The position numbers were made by a program, and so were the translations under genes. From an uncultured Verrucomicrobiales bacterium (GTDB taxonomy: Bacteria > Verrucomicrobiota > Verrucomicrobiia > Verrucomicrobiales > Akkermansiaceae): DNA of 38,980 nucleotides. The stretch is taken from contig CALGMJ010000215.1 of NCBI GenBank assembly GCA_937958875.1, positions 1 through 38,980 of the forward strand, read 5' to 3'. Positions 15,193 to 23,974 of the stretch are shown piece by piece; position 1 is the first letter of the stretch; each line of letters begins with the position of its first letter. Below the pieces are notes generated by a model that saw only the letters and a program-made list of their open reading frames with translations, was not told the origin of the DNA and did not search any database.

Positions 15193-16713
15193 ATGATGAA
15201 TGCCCCGGTGAGACCAAATGCGGATGAATTTATGACTTTAGCAAAGTCAGGAAATGTGGTGCCCGTTTACGCGCAGCTTGCAGCGGACTTTGAGACTCCG
15301 ATCTCAGCTTTCCTGAAGATGCGTGATGGGAAGCATGCGTTTCTGTTTGAAAGTGCGGAAAGTACGGATGCCAGTGGCCGCTGGTCGATCATTGGGAGCC
15401 AGCCGAAATGGGTTTTTCGATCTCAGGGGACTCAGGTTACGATTACTCGTGGCGCTGAGGTCGAACAGCGCGAGCGGGAAGGGGATGTTCTTCATGAAAT
15501 CGAGCGCCTGATGGCTGGCTACGAGCCCGTGACCCATGGTGATGCGCCGCCGTTCTTTGGCGGAGCGGTGGGCTACGTGGGATATGATGCGGTGAGCCAG
15601 TTCGAGCCCGCTGTCAGTGAGTCTCCAGAGGATGATTTGGGCCTTCCAGAATCGATCTTTTTCCTTGCTGATACTCTGGTTGTCTTTGATCACAAACTCC
15701 GCCGATTGTTAGTCGTCTCGAACGCGCTTTTGGATGAACATGATTCTCCTGCTGAAGCCTATGCCGTCGCTCGTGGAAGGATTGAGGAAACGATGAGTCT
15801 GCTAGACCGGCCTCTCCATGTTTCCGCTCTGAATGGTCTTGCTGAAATCGAAGCTCCCGAGCCACGGAGCAATACCACGCAGGAGGAATACGAAGGTATG
15901 GTCACGCAAGCGCAGGAGTATATTAAGGCTGGTGATGCGTTTCAGATCGTTCCTAGCCAGCGTTTTGAAGCGGACTTCGAGGGGGAGCCGATCGATCTTT
16001 ACCGAGCGCTGCGTCATATTAACCCGTCACCTTACATGTTTGTCTACGAAACGCCGGACTTCTGTCTTGTAGGCAGTTCTCCAGAGGTTCACGTCCGGGC
16101 GATTGATGGGCGTATCGATATCCGGCCCATCGCAGGGACCCGCTGGAGAGGAAAGACTCCTGAGGAAGATGATGCTCTTGCCGCTGACCTCCTCGCGGAT
16201 GAAAAGGAATGTGCGGAGCACGTCATGCTCATCGACCTTGCTCGAAATGATGTTGGCCGGATTTCTGAACACGGTTCCGTATCAGTCGATGATCAGATGA
16301 TTGTCGAACGATATAGCCACGTCATGCACATCGTCTCTAATGTCAGTGGACGTTTATCACCTGAGCATAGCTCGTACGACGTTCTTCGTTCTACCTTTCC
16401 AGCTGGGACTGTGAGCGGGGCTCCTAAGATCCGGGCCATGCAGATCATCAATAGTCTCGAGAAAAATAAACGAGGGACTTACTCGGGCGCGGTGGGATAC
16501 TTCGGCTGGAATGGAAATCATGATTCCTGTATCGCGTTAAGGACCTGTCTGGTGAAAGACGGTAAGGTTTACATCCAAGCTGGGGCAGGAGTAGTGGCTG
16601 ACAGCGTGCCTACCTACGAGTATAATGAAACGGTCAATAAAGCAGCTGCGATGATGCGTGCGGTAGGATTAGCTAAAACACTGTCTAAGAAGCCGGATGA
16701 AGGAAATTTTTAG
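15193..16713 (+). CDS. trpE: Anthranilate synthase component I
   Basis: A 506-residue chorismate-binding enzyme that, with the glutaminase TrpG, makes anthranilate from chorismate in tryptophan synthesis. The N-terminal TrpE domain includes PVYAQLAADFETPISAF. The catalytic part shows SSPEVHVR, RPIAGTRWRGKTPEED (about 308-323), DEKECAEHVMLIDLARND, RYSHVMHIVSNV and FPAGTVSGAPKIRAMQII (about 400-417), with GAVGYFGWNG and QAGAGVVADS near the end. It is more like TrpE than PabB because of the full-length N-terminal domain. Start: the ATGs at 15193 and 15196 are adjacent; a GTG at 15172 is also in frame. trpG lies two genes downstream in the same operon. Confidence 0.95.
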   Translation: MMNAPVRPNADEFMTLAKSGNVVPVYAQLAADFETPISAFLKMRDGKHAFLFESAESTDASGRWSIIGSQPKWVFRSQGTQVTITRGAEVEQREREGDVLHEIERLMAGYEPVTHGDAPPFFGGAVGYVGYDAVSQFEPAVSESPEDDLGLPESIFFLADTLVVFDHKLRRLLVVSNALLDEHDSPAEAYAVARGRIEETMSLLDRPLHVSALNGLAEIEAPEPRSNTTQEEYEGMVTQAQEYIKAGDAFQIVPSQRFEADFEGEPIDLYRALRHINPSPYMFVYETPDFCLVGSSPEVHVRAIDGRIDIRPIAGTRWRGKTPEEDDALAADLLADEKECAEHVMLIDLARNDVGRISEHGSVSVDDQMIVERYSHVMHIVSNVSGRLSPEHSSYDVLRSTFPAGTVSGAPKIRAMQIINSLEKNKRGTYSGAVGYFGWNGNHDSCIALRTCLVKDGKVYIQAGAGVVADSVPTYEYNETVNKAAAMMRAVGLAKTLSKKPDEGNF

Positions 16714-17020
16714 ACATCATGACATCACGCGGGTGAACTATTGCCGCGAACTCCTCGAGGCGGCTGGTATTCCTACCATGCTGCGGAATGAGCACTTGGT
16801 GCATGGCGTGATCGAGATTCCTATTCCCGAATTTTATCCGAATCTCTGTGTCATGAAGGACGCCGATTATGAACGAGGGTGGAAGATTTTAAATGAGGAC
16901 GCTAAGGCGAGTGAGAAAGATCCCGGTCCTGATCTAGCTTGTCCTCACTGCGGCGAAATGAACCCTGGAAATTTTGCCGCTTGTTATTCCTGCGAGAAAC
17001 CGTTGCTGTCCCCTAAGTAA
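16697..17020 (+). CDS. DUF2007-like protein with C-terminal zinc ribbon
   Basis: A 107-residue protein. The first 65 residues match the DUF2007 (putative signal-transducing, PII-like fold) pattern: a start with ARE-type strand (EIFRHHDITRVNYCRELLEAAGIP) and a later LCVMKDADYERGWKIL. The C-terminus is a four-cysteine ribbon, CPHCG and CYSCE (Cys82, 85, 96, 99). It starts 17 bases inside the end of trpE and stops three bases before trpG, so it is translated within the anthranilate synthase operon. Its role is unknown; the placement suggests co-expression with TrpE/TrpG rather than a proven link to tryptophan. Confidence 0.7.
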   Translation: MKEIFRHHDITRVNYCRELLEAAGIPTMLRNEHLVHGVIEIPIPEFYPNLCVMKDADYERGWKILNEDAKASEKDPGPDLACPHCGEMNPGNFAACYSCEKPLLSPK

Positions 17021-17023
17021 GCC

Positions 17024-17587
17024 ATGCTAGTCGTCATCGATAACTACGATTCATTCACCTACAATCTTGTGCAATATTTTGGCGAGTTAGGTGCTGAAAT
17101 GAAGGTCCTGCGGAATGATGCCGCTACCGTTGAAGAAATACGGGCACTCAAGCCTTCCCGCATTTGCATCTCTCCGGGACCATGTTCACCGAACGAGGCT
17201 GGGATTTCCTGCGAAGTCATTGAGGCATTTGGTGGGGAGATTCCGGTCTTCGGGGTGTGTCTCGGCCATCAATCCATCGGGCAAGTTTATGGGGGGGATG
17301 TGGTGCGTGCAGACCAGCTCATGCATGGAAAAACTTCCATGATCCACCATGAGGGAAAAAGTGTTTTTAAAGGCCTTAGTAATCCCTTTGAAGCAACGCG
17401 CTACCACTCACTTATTGTGAAAAAAGAGACCCTGCCAGATTGTCTCGAAGTGACCGCTTGGACTGATGATGGTCTCATCATGGGGTTGAAGCATAAGGAG
17501 CTCAATGTGCATGGTGTTCAGTTTCATCCCGAATCTATTTTGACGAATGAAGGGAAGCAGCTGCTGAAAAATTTCTTGGAGCTGTAA
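17024..17587 (+). CDS. trpG: Anthranilate/aminodeoxychorismate synthase glutaminase
   Basis: A 187-residue class I glutamine amidotransferase. The catalytic triad is visible: Cys79 in VFGVCLGHQ, His168 and Glu170 in GVQFHPES. Other family motifs are [14 protein letters not shown] at the start and [11 protein letters not shown]. It releases ammonia from glutamine for TrpE; in bacteria with a single copy the same subunit often also serves PabB in folate synthesis, so PabA activity is possible. Length and spacing are normal. It is the third gene of the trpE operon, and the ATP-grasp gene follows 54 bases later. Confidence 0.95.
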   Translation: MLVVIDNYDSFTYNLVQYFGELGAEMKVLRNDAATVEEIRALKPSRICISPGPCSPNEAGISCEVIEAFGGEIPVFGVCLGHQSIGQVYGGDVVRADQLMHGKTSMIHHEGKSVFKGLSNPFEATRYHSLIVKKETLPDCLEVTAWTDDGLIMGLKHKELNVHGVQFHPESILTNEGKQLLKNFLEL

Positions 17588-17641
17588 TTCGAGAAAGGTT
17601 CCGATATATTGACGGGCCCATCTCTCTTCTAGTCCGGTTCC

Positions 17642-18538
17642 ATGACTCCACCACTCATCTTATTTCCTCACGAGCCTTTCTCTCCGGGTAAAATTGATTC
17701 TGAATTTACTGAGGAGTATGAAGCGGCCCGATTGATTGGCTTTTCCACAGGATTTTATGACCATGAAATGGTCGAGTCCCATGAGCCGGTAGAAGCACTC
17801 AAGTGGTTAGCTGAATCTAATGGAAAGCAGAGAGTGATTCTCCGCGGATGGATGTTGCCTGGAGAGATCTATGCTGAGCTACATGCGGAATTACTGAAGA
17901 AGGGTTATATGCCGGAGACTTCGGTAGAGGGTTATGAGCAGGCTCATTACCTCCCACTTGCTTACCCATTAATCGAAGGTCAAACTTCACGAAGTGCGTG
18001 GATCAGTGGTGACGATACCGATGCCGCATGGGAGATGTATCAAGACTTCAGTTCGGCTCAAGCGATTATCAAAGATTGGGTGAAGTCAGCTAAAACTCGT
18101 TGGAAGGAAGGGTGTTACATTCCTCCTGAAACGAATGAGGCCGGTTTTCGCGAGATTTACCGAGTGTTTCGTGAGGAAAGGGGAAAGCTGTTTAATCGGG
18201 GAGTGGTCTTACGGGAGTTTCTACCCATTGTTGAGCGCGGGAGTGACATTCACGGGCTCCCTGTGATCGAGGAGATCAGGCTCTTTTTTTGGAAAGGAAA
18301 GCTGCTTGCTCGTCCAGAAGAGAAAAAACCGTCACCGATGGATGAGTTGTCACGATGGGAGGAGATTGCAAAGCGCTTTAGTTCTCCCTTCGTTACCATC
18401 GATGTTGCTTATCTCACCGATGAAACATGGAAAATTATCGAGGTGGGAGATGGCGGGGTTTCCGGTTTACCAATGTGGTTAGAACCTGAGAGGTTTTTCG
18501 CTAGTCTTTGGAACCACACCTTGGGTGAGCATGTTTGA
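17642..18538 (+). CDS. ATP-grasp protein, R2K (DUF4343) type
   Basis: A 298-residue soluble protein that resembles the R2K clade of ATP-grasp enzymes. Seen: an N-terminal Rossmann-like half (LILFPHEPF to RVILRGWMLP), then IIKDWVKSAKTRWKEGCYIP (about 140-160), GVVLREFLPI, IEEIRLFFWKGKLLA, and a C-terminal VTIDVAYLTDETWKIIEVGDGGVSGLP (about 255-280), which gives the acidic Mg-ATP residues and the glycine loop. ATP-grasp enzymes join a carboxylate to an amine or thiol through an acyl-phosphate. R2K members are described in peptide-tagging, RNA-repair and immunity contexts; this one has no toxin or RNA-repair neighbour. It follows trpG by 54 bases and ends before a terminator. Substrate unknown. 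Confidence 0.7.
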   Translation: MTPPLILFPHEPFSPGKIDSEFTEEYEAARLIGFSTGFYDHEMVESHEPVEALKWLAESNGKQRVILRGWMLPGEIYAELHAELLKKGYMPETSVEGYEQAHYLPLAYPLIEGQTSRSAWISGDDTDAAWEMYQDFSSAQAIIKDWVKSAKTRWKEGCYIPPETNEAGFREIYRVFREERGKLFNRGVVLREFLPIVERGSDIHGLPVIEEIRLFFWKGKLLARPEEKKPSPMDELSRWEEIAKRFSSPFVTIDVAYLTDETWKIIEVGDGGVSGLPMWLEPERFFASLWNHTLGEHV

Positions 18539-18566
18539 TGGGACATAGACATGTGGACAGGTTAAG

Positions 18567-18591
18567 AAATCATCAATGATGATTTTTTTTT
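18567..18591 (+). terminator. Rho-independent terminator (AT-rich stem)
   Basis: AAATCATC-AAT-GATGATTT followed by six further T. The stem is perfect but AT-rich. It ends the trpE-to-ATP-grasp transcript. Confidence 0.65.
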
Positions 18592-18610
18592 GATAGGGTA
18601 GTAATTAGGA

Positions 18611-19234
18611 ATGTCGTTCATCAGTCATTGGCTTAGCTCAAAAAAAATACGCTATCTTGTCGTGGTTCTCTTTTTTTCTGCGGCTTGTTTCGTGTTGATG
18701 GCGTTCAAGGGTGGCTCGGAATCCGATTTCGACACCACTCGGGTGACTCCTCATGGAGAACCAATTTTGCGTGTTTCTACGGACTCGGTCACAGCCCGGA
18801 TAGCACTGAGTGACTGGACTCTGAGTGATTCATTAAAATCAGTGGCGGCACTTGCTCCTCTGTCTGTTGAAGGACATCAAGAGATCTCACTTTCTTATCA
18901 TCAAATTCTGCGAGAAGAGCTAATCAAGAGGATCGTATTCTTATCTCGTGCTACTTTGGTAGAGCGCCGTGCCCTTAAATCACGAGTCTCAGATGTTCTA
19001 GATAAGATGGCGTTATTGAATCGTGTCGATCAGACCCATGGAATTAGTCATACAAGCGCGCTTGTGAGAATTCATGAAATGAAACCTGAATTTTTAGAAA
19101 TTCAGAAAATCTGGAGCAAAGATCATCGCTTTGCGACACAGGTGGATCAACTTTTAGCTCAATACAATTTTTTAAATTGTGAACATTTTCCTGAACTTAT
19201 TGAGCAATGGAACTTAGGTCCATTCATTCAATAA
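18611..19234 (+). CDS. Membrane-anchored protein of unknown function
   Basis: A 207-residue protein I do not recognise. It has one N-terminal membrane segment or uncleaved signal (YLVVVLFFSAACFVLMAF, about 15-32), then a short linker with Ser/Asp, and a largely helical extracytoplasmic region with likely coiled coil (SYHQILREELIKRIVFLSRA and following, about 100-140). No catalytic motif or lipobox (the Cys sits mid-segment). The start ATG at 18611 has AGGA directly against it, too close to be a normal Shine-Dalgarno. It stands alone between a terminator and the large propeller/cytochrome gene 21 bases downstream, so the two may be co-transcribed. Confidence 0.55.
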   Translation: MSFISHWLSSKKIRYLVVVLFFSAACFVLMAFKGGSESDFDTTRVTPHGEPILRVSTDSVTARIALSDWTLSDSLKSVAALAPLSVEGHQEISLSYHQILREELIKRIVFLSRATLVERRALKSRVSDVLDKMALLNRVDQTHGISHTSALVRIHEMKPEFLEIQKIWSKDHRFATQVDQLLAQYNFLNCEHFPELIEQWNLGPFIQ

Positions 19235-19255
19235 AAACACCTTACTCATCTCAAT

Positions 19256-22200
19256 ATGATTTCCCGTTTGTTCTTAGCTTTTTTGCTATCATATATCACC
19301 CCAATGGGGGCTATCCATGCCGCCTTGTTATTTGAAGAATCTTTCGATTATCCCGGATCTGTTTTTTTAAATGGCCGACAAAATTCTGATACCGGAACAC
19401 AATGGTCTTTCGCAGCTGGTAATAGAGATGCCTTCATTGCGAATTCTTTTGATGGCTCAGCTTTAAGTGGGCTCGCGGTAGAAGGAGTGGCAGTGTCGCA
19501 GTTTTCTCAGAATCGAATCACGCTAGATCTTTCTACCCTGGCACAAATCGTAAATCCAACTCCTGGCACTTCTCTTTATATTTCTTTTGCCCAATTCTTT
19601 AATGATTTGAATTTAGATCAATCTCGGACGATTGAATTTCGCCGAGGAAACGGCATAACGGACGTAAACACGGTCTTTACATACGGAACCGACACCTTTG
19701 GCGGTGGTGCTGGATACGGTCTGCTTGTTGAGAAAGGAGATCCTGGTGCTGTTCGGGTCCCGGCCGGACCGATCAGTGTCGGCGCTCAGCTTATTGTGCT
19801 TCGTATCGACTATGGATTAGCTGGAACACCTGATTCGATTAAGGTTTATCGAAACCCAATAAACGGGACCACAGAGCCTGAGCAGCCTACTGTAGTCTAT
19901 GAAAACTCGGCAGGATTTGATTTATCCTTCGATCGTATTGGGCTGGCAGTTTTTCAGGGTGGAAGACAAGAGGTAGACGAAATACGAATCGCGACCACAT
20001 TTGCGGAGGCCGTTCCGGGTCTGTCTCAGAGGTTGGTTCCCGGTGAGCCTCTTATGGAGGAAAGTTTTGCTTATCCGTCTGGTAGTCTTATTGGGAATAC
20101 AAATGCCGACTCTCAATCAGCATGGATGAATGTTGTTGGAGGGGGGAATACCTCAGTTGCTGGAGATCAAAGTTTGGTGCCAGTTGATTTCGCGGGTCTC
20201 CGTACTTCAGGGGGGACAGTCACTCAGGAGGCTAGTGCTCGTGCTTCTTTGAATCTGAACTCAATCAGCGAAATTGATGATCCAGAAAATAGTTCTACTT
20301 TATACATTAGTTTCATTCAGAAATTTGGTGATAGTTCTCCTGGGAATACTAAGATAGTGGAGTTTTGGGAGGGTTTGCCAGGTGATGGGAATGTTGTTTT
20401 TTCTTTCGGGAAAGATACGAATCCTATCGCTCCAGATTATGGCTTGCTGATTGGGAAAGGTCAGTCCAATGCAATGGCAATCAGTGCTGGAGCTCCTAAT
20501 ACTGCATCTAATTTGGTGGTCTTGCGGATTGATTATGGGAATTTTAACAGGTCTGACGCGATGAGGGTTTACATGAATCCTGGTAGTGTAGAGCCGAGTA
20601 TCCCAGATGCGTTTGCCCTGAATGAGGAGGATTTCAGTTTGGAATTCGATCACATTGGATATGGCGCTTTTCAAGGGGGGATGCAATTTATCGATGAACT
20701 GCGGATCGGGCAGACTTATAGCAGCGTCGTTCCAGCGAGGCCGACTCTTCTAGTAGATGGGGTGATTTCAGGAGTCGATTCGGCAGCCGTTGCTTCAGTT
20801 TCAGCAGCAGAAGTCTCCGGGGCGAAAGTGGCAGATTTTCTCCTGTTGAACGGTTCAGGAGAGGAGGTTTTAAACTCGATGTTCTCCTTAGTGGAAGGAA
20901 TGGGCGATGATGAGAATTCTCTTTTTGAGGTAGTCGGTAGTGAACTTTTTGTCGCAAATGATCTTTCATCCCGCGTGGGAGAAACTGTTTCGGTAAGATT
21001 TCGTGGCGAAGATGAAGACGGAAGTTTTGCTGAGCAGACTTTTTTGATTCAGGTGCTATCTCCTGCAGATCTTCCGGCGTCAATAGATCCAGCAAGTGTT
21101 GGTAAGTTTCTAGACGGTTTTCTGCCACAGGTCATGCCAGCTCCAGGGAATGGTGCCTTCTTAACCGTCGATGCATTTCCGAGCTTAGATTTCGGTGAGC
21201 TGATTGGTCTTACGGTGGAGCCTCGCTCCGATCATCTTTTTATTCTTGAACGTGATGGGGAGATTTATCGGGTGGCTAATGATTCGACGACGACAGAGGC
21301 TACTCGAGTCTTTAATACTTCAGTTTCTCAAAGATCAAATGGGGGAATGAGGAGCATGATCTGCCATCCAGAATTTAATGACCCGAATTCTCCTCATCAA
21401 AACGACGCCTTCATCTTTTACTCGACGTCTAGTTCGGGGCAATTCGTCTATCGCCTTTCCCGGATTACTCGTGGTTCTGACGGTCAGTTCGGCAATGAGC
21501 AAGTTATGATTCAGCAGCGGGCGGTCACGGCAGGGGAGCACTTTGGAGGCTCGCTCGCTTTTGATGAAAATGGATTTCTCATTGTTGGAATTGGTGATCT
21601 CGAAATCACTCTTTCTCGAAATGGAGGAGTGCCTCTTTACCAAGATGCCCAGCGAATTGACCGAATTTTCCAGAGCGCAATTTTACGGCTCGATGTCGAC
21701 ATGCAGGGTGGATCTATCAGTGCGCCAGCTCCTCGGACGTTACAGGGAGGCATGGTGAATGGGATTTCGACAAGCCAAAGTTGTCTTCCCGGTCATCCTT
21801 ATTTCAGTAATCAGAATTTCTCAGGCATTGGCTACTTCATCCCTGCGGATAATTATTTTGTGTTAAACCCACCGAGCTCTGGTGTGGGTGGAACTAATCC
21901 TGACTACCCGCCACACGGTGATGCACTTCAAGAATACCAGGCTCTTGGTGTGCGTAATCCATGGCGGATCGCAGTCGATCCAGTTGATCATGATCTTGTC
22001 TGGTTTTCGGTCGGTTCGAATGGCAGTGAGAGATATGAGGAGATTGATCTCCTGCGTGCCGGAGGGAACTATGGCTGGCCATTTGCGGAGGCTATCTTTT
22101 CTGATTCAGCGGAAACGGAGCGTTTCACTCCTCCATCCGTCTATGCTCCGATTTACTTAGGAGAGAGTGAAAATACCTCTCCTCGCCAGATTGATCCGCT

Positions 22201-23869
22201 CTATTTTTATCAATCGATTAACACCGGGGACCGGGCTATCGCAGGAGGAGTTTTCTACCGAGGAACTCAGTTTCCGGACCTAGTCGGGAAGTTGATCTAC
22301 GGAGATGCCGCTTCTGGGCGGATTTGGGCGCTAGATTATAAAGATAAGGCACCAGCAGATATTAGCAATGAACTCATCGTCGACTCTTCCGTGCTCGTGC
22401 GCCAGATGATGGCGGGACCGCAGGGGGAAAAGATCTATCTCGTTGATGGCAATGGGGTCTATCTTTTGAGCCAGAACGTAGATGGAAATCCAGAGCCTCC
22501 CGCTCTGCTGTCTCAAACTGGAGCGTTCACGGATTTAGCGAGTCTGACTCCGCATGCGGGCCTCATCCCATACACTCCGGGGTCACCGCTTTGGTCAGAC
22601 CGGGCCGTCAAGCGACGGTGGGTAGCTTTACCCAATGATCAAGGGATTCCCGGTGAGTTCGATCTTGATGAAGAAAAGATGGTGTTCTCGGCGGACGGGA
22701 ATTGGACGTTCCCGATTGGCACCGTTTTTGTGAAGCATTTTGAACTCCCCACAGATGAACGTGATCCAGAAAATAATTTGATTCGATTAGAGACGAGATT
22801 TCTCGTACTTGGTGAAGATGATGTTTACTTTGCCTTTACTTACCGCTGGCGGCCAGATGGCTCAGATGCAGATCTTCTGAGTGATGGTGAGTCAGGGACC
22901 TTTGAGGTCATCAATACGGTGGGGCAGGTCACGCAGCAGACTTGGGACTATCCGAGTCGACAAAATTGTATGGAATGTCACCAACCTGACGTGAGGCCAG
23001 TGCTCGGGTTCCGGACTAGCCAGCTGAATAATACGATCACTTATCCGGGTGCTGGCTCTGCGAACCAGCTGGTGACTCTTCAAGCGCTTAATGCTTTCAT
23101 CGAACCTTCGATCGAAGTCAGCGCGATTTCCTCCTTTCGAAAGTCTGTTGATATCCTAGATGTCGCGTCGACCCTTGATCATCGAGTTCGTTCTTATCTC
23201 GATGTGAATTGTGCAATGTGTCACCAGCCTGGGGCGGAAGCGGGTCGGGCTGAATTCGATGCCCGTCTTCAGATTCCTCTGAATCTTACTGGGATGATTG
23301 ATGGGATTGCTCAATCGGGGGATTTAGGCATTGCAGGTGCTCGGGTGATTGTTCCTGGGGATCCAGACCGGTCTGTCCTTTACGTGCGCGACCGTATTCT
23401 CGGAAATAATCAAATGCCTCCAATTGCTCGGAATGTCGTTCACGGAGTGTATGTGGAAGAGCTGCGGGCGTGGATTCAGCAGTTGGCCTTAGATGAATAT
23501 CAGCAGTATGCGAGTGATGGCGGGCTTTTAGGCCGCTGGGATGAGGATGAAGATGGCGACGGTCAGGTGAATCTCATGGAATTCGTTGTCGGAACTGATG
23601 CCACTGCCCGCGAGAGCCATTTCCAGCCGAGTGTTACGAGCGACTTTTTCTATCGCTTCCCTGTGTCTGGAGCAGCGAGAACCGATGGGGTGAGAATTCG
23701 CCTCGAGGATTCTCCTGATCTTCAGCAGTGGTATGGTGCCGGAGAATTGAACAGTCGCACGACCATTCAGGGTGACAGTTCCAGTCCTGGGACGGACGGC
23801 ATGATTGAGCTCCTGTTTGATCTAAACGAACCGCAACGCTACATTCGGGCGCAAGTATCACCGCGGTAG
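19256..23869 (+). CDS. Secreted LamG/PQQ-dehydrogenase-like/di-haem cytochrome fusion
   Basis: A 1537-residue exported protein with signal peptide (about 1-23, LFLAFLLSYITPMGAIHA). Two similar LamG-like modules follow (about 24-255 and 262-500; ESFDYPGS and ESFAYPSG starts, LRIDYG, IGxxxFQGGxQxxDE ends). A cadherin-like linker leads to a glucose/sorbosone-dehydrogenase-type propeller (about 627-1070) with GLTVEPRSDHLFILERDG, GMRSMICHPEF, GVRNPWRIAVDP and AGGNYGWPF. Then comes a di-haem c-type region with CMECH (1238-1242) and CAMCH (1319-1323), like the SO2930 family. The tail has DEDEDGDGQVN (about 1428) and a short beta domain. The likely role is periplasmic or surface oxidation of a sugar or alcohol, passing electrons to attached haems. 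PQQ ligands cannot be confirmed by eye. Confidence 0.85.
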   Translation: MISRLFLAFLLSYITPMGAIHAALLFEESFDYPGSVFLNGRQNSDTGTQWSFAAGNRDAFIANSFDGSALSGLAVEGVAVSQFSQNRITLDLSTLAQIVNPTPGTSLYISFAQFFNDLNLDQSRTIEFRRGNGITDVNTVFTYGTDTFGGGAGYGLLVEKGDPGAVRVPAGPISVGAQLIVLRIDYGLAGTPDSIKVYRNPINGTTEPEQPTVVYENSAGFDLSFDRIGLAVFQGGRQEVDEIRIATTFAEAVPGLSQRLVPGEPLMEESFAYPSGSLIGNTNADSQSAWMNVVGGGNTSVAGDQSLVPVDFAGLRTSGGTVTQEASARASLNLNSISEIDDPENSSTLYISFIQKFGDSSPGNTKIVEFWEGLPGDGNVVFSFGKDTNPIAPDYGLLIGKGQSNAMAISAGAPNTASNLVVLRIDYGNFNRSDAMRVYMNPGSVEPSIPDAFALNEEDFSLEFDHIGYGAFQGGMQFIDELRIGQTYSSVVPARPTLLVDGVISGVDSAAVASVSAAEVSGAKVADFLLLNGSGEEVLNSMFSLVEGMGDDENSLFEVVGSELFVANDLSSRVGETVSVRFRGEDEDGSFAEQTFLIQVLSPADLPASIDPASVGKFLDGFLPQVMPAPGNGAFLTVDAFPSLDFGELIGLTVEPRSDHLFILERDGEIYRVANDSTTTEATRVFNTSVSQRSNGGMRSMICHPEFNDPNSPHQNDAFIFYSTSSSGQFVYRLSRITRGSDGQFGNEQVMIQQRAVTAGEHFGGSLAFDENGFLIVGIGDLEITLSRNGGVPLYQDAQRIDRIFQSAILRLDVDMQGGSISAPAPRTLQGGMVNGISTSQSCLPGHPYFSNQNFSGIGYFIPADNYFVLNPPSSGVGGTNPDYPPHGDALQEYQALGVRNPWRIAVDPVDHDLVWFSVGSNGSERYEEIDLLRAGGNYGWPFAEAIFSDSAETERFTPPSVYAPIYLGESENTSPRQIDPLYFYQSINTGDRAIAGGVFYRGTQFPDLVGKLIYGDAASGRIWALDYKDKAPADISNELIVDSSVLVRQMMAGPQGEKIYLVDGNGVYLLSQNVDGNPEPPALLSQTGAFTDLASLTPHAGLIPYTPGSPLWSDRAVKRRWVALPNDQGIPGEFDLDEEKMVFSADGNWTFPIGTVFVKHFELPTDERDPENNLIRLETRFLVLGEDDVYFAFTYRWRPDGSDADLLSDGESGTFEVINTVGQVTQQTWDYPSRQNCMECHQPDVRPVLGFRTSQLNNTITYPGAGSANQLVTLQALNAFIEPSIEVSAISSFRKSVDILDVASTLDHRVRSYLDVNCAMCHQPGAEAGRAEFDARLQIPLNLTGMIDGIAQSGDLGIAGARVIVPGDPDRSVLYVRDRILGNNQMPPIARNVVHGVYVEELRAWIQQLALDEYQQYASDGGLLGRWDEDEDGDGQVNLMEFVVGTDATARESHFQPSVTSDFFYRFPVSGAARTDGVRIRLEDSPDLQQWYGAGELNSRTTIQGDSSSPGTDGMIELLFDLNEPQRYIRAQVSPR

Positions 23870-23974
23870 CAATGAAAAGGGCTGCATTAATAACACAAGG
23901 GCGAGCTTCAGCGCGCAGGCAGCGCGTAACCGGAGGCAGTAGCGAAAGAGAAACCACTGATTACCTAGATTCCT

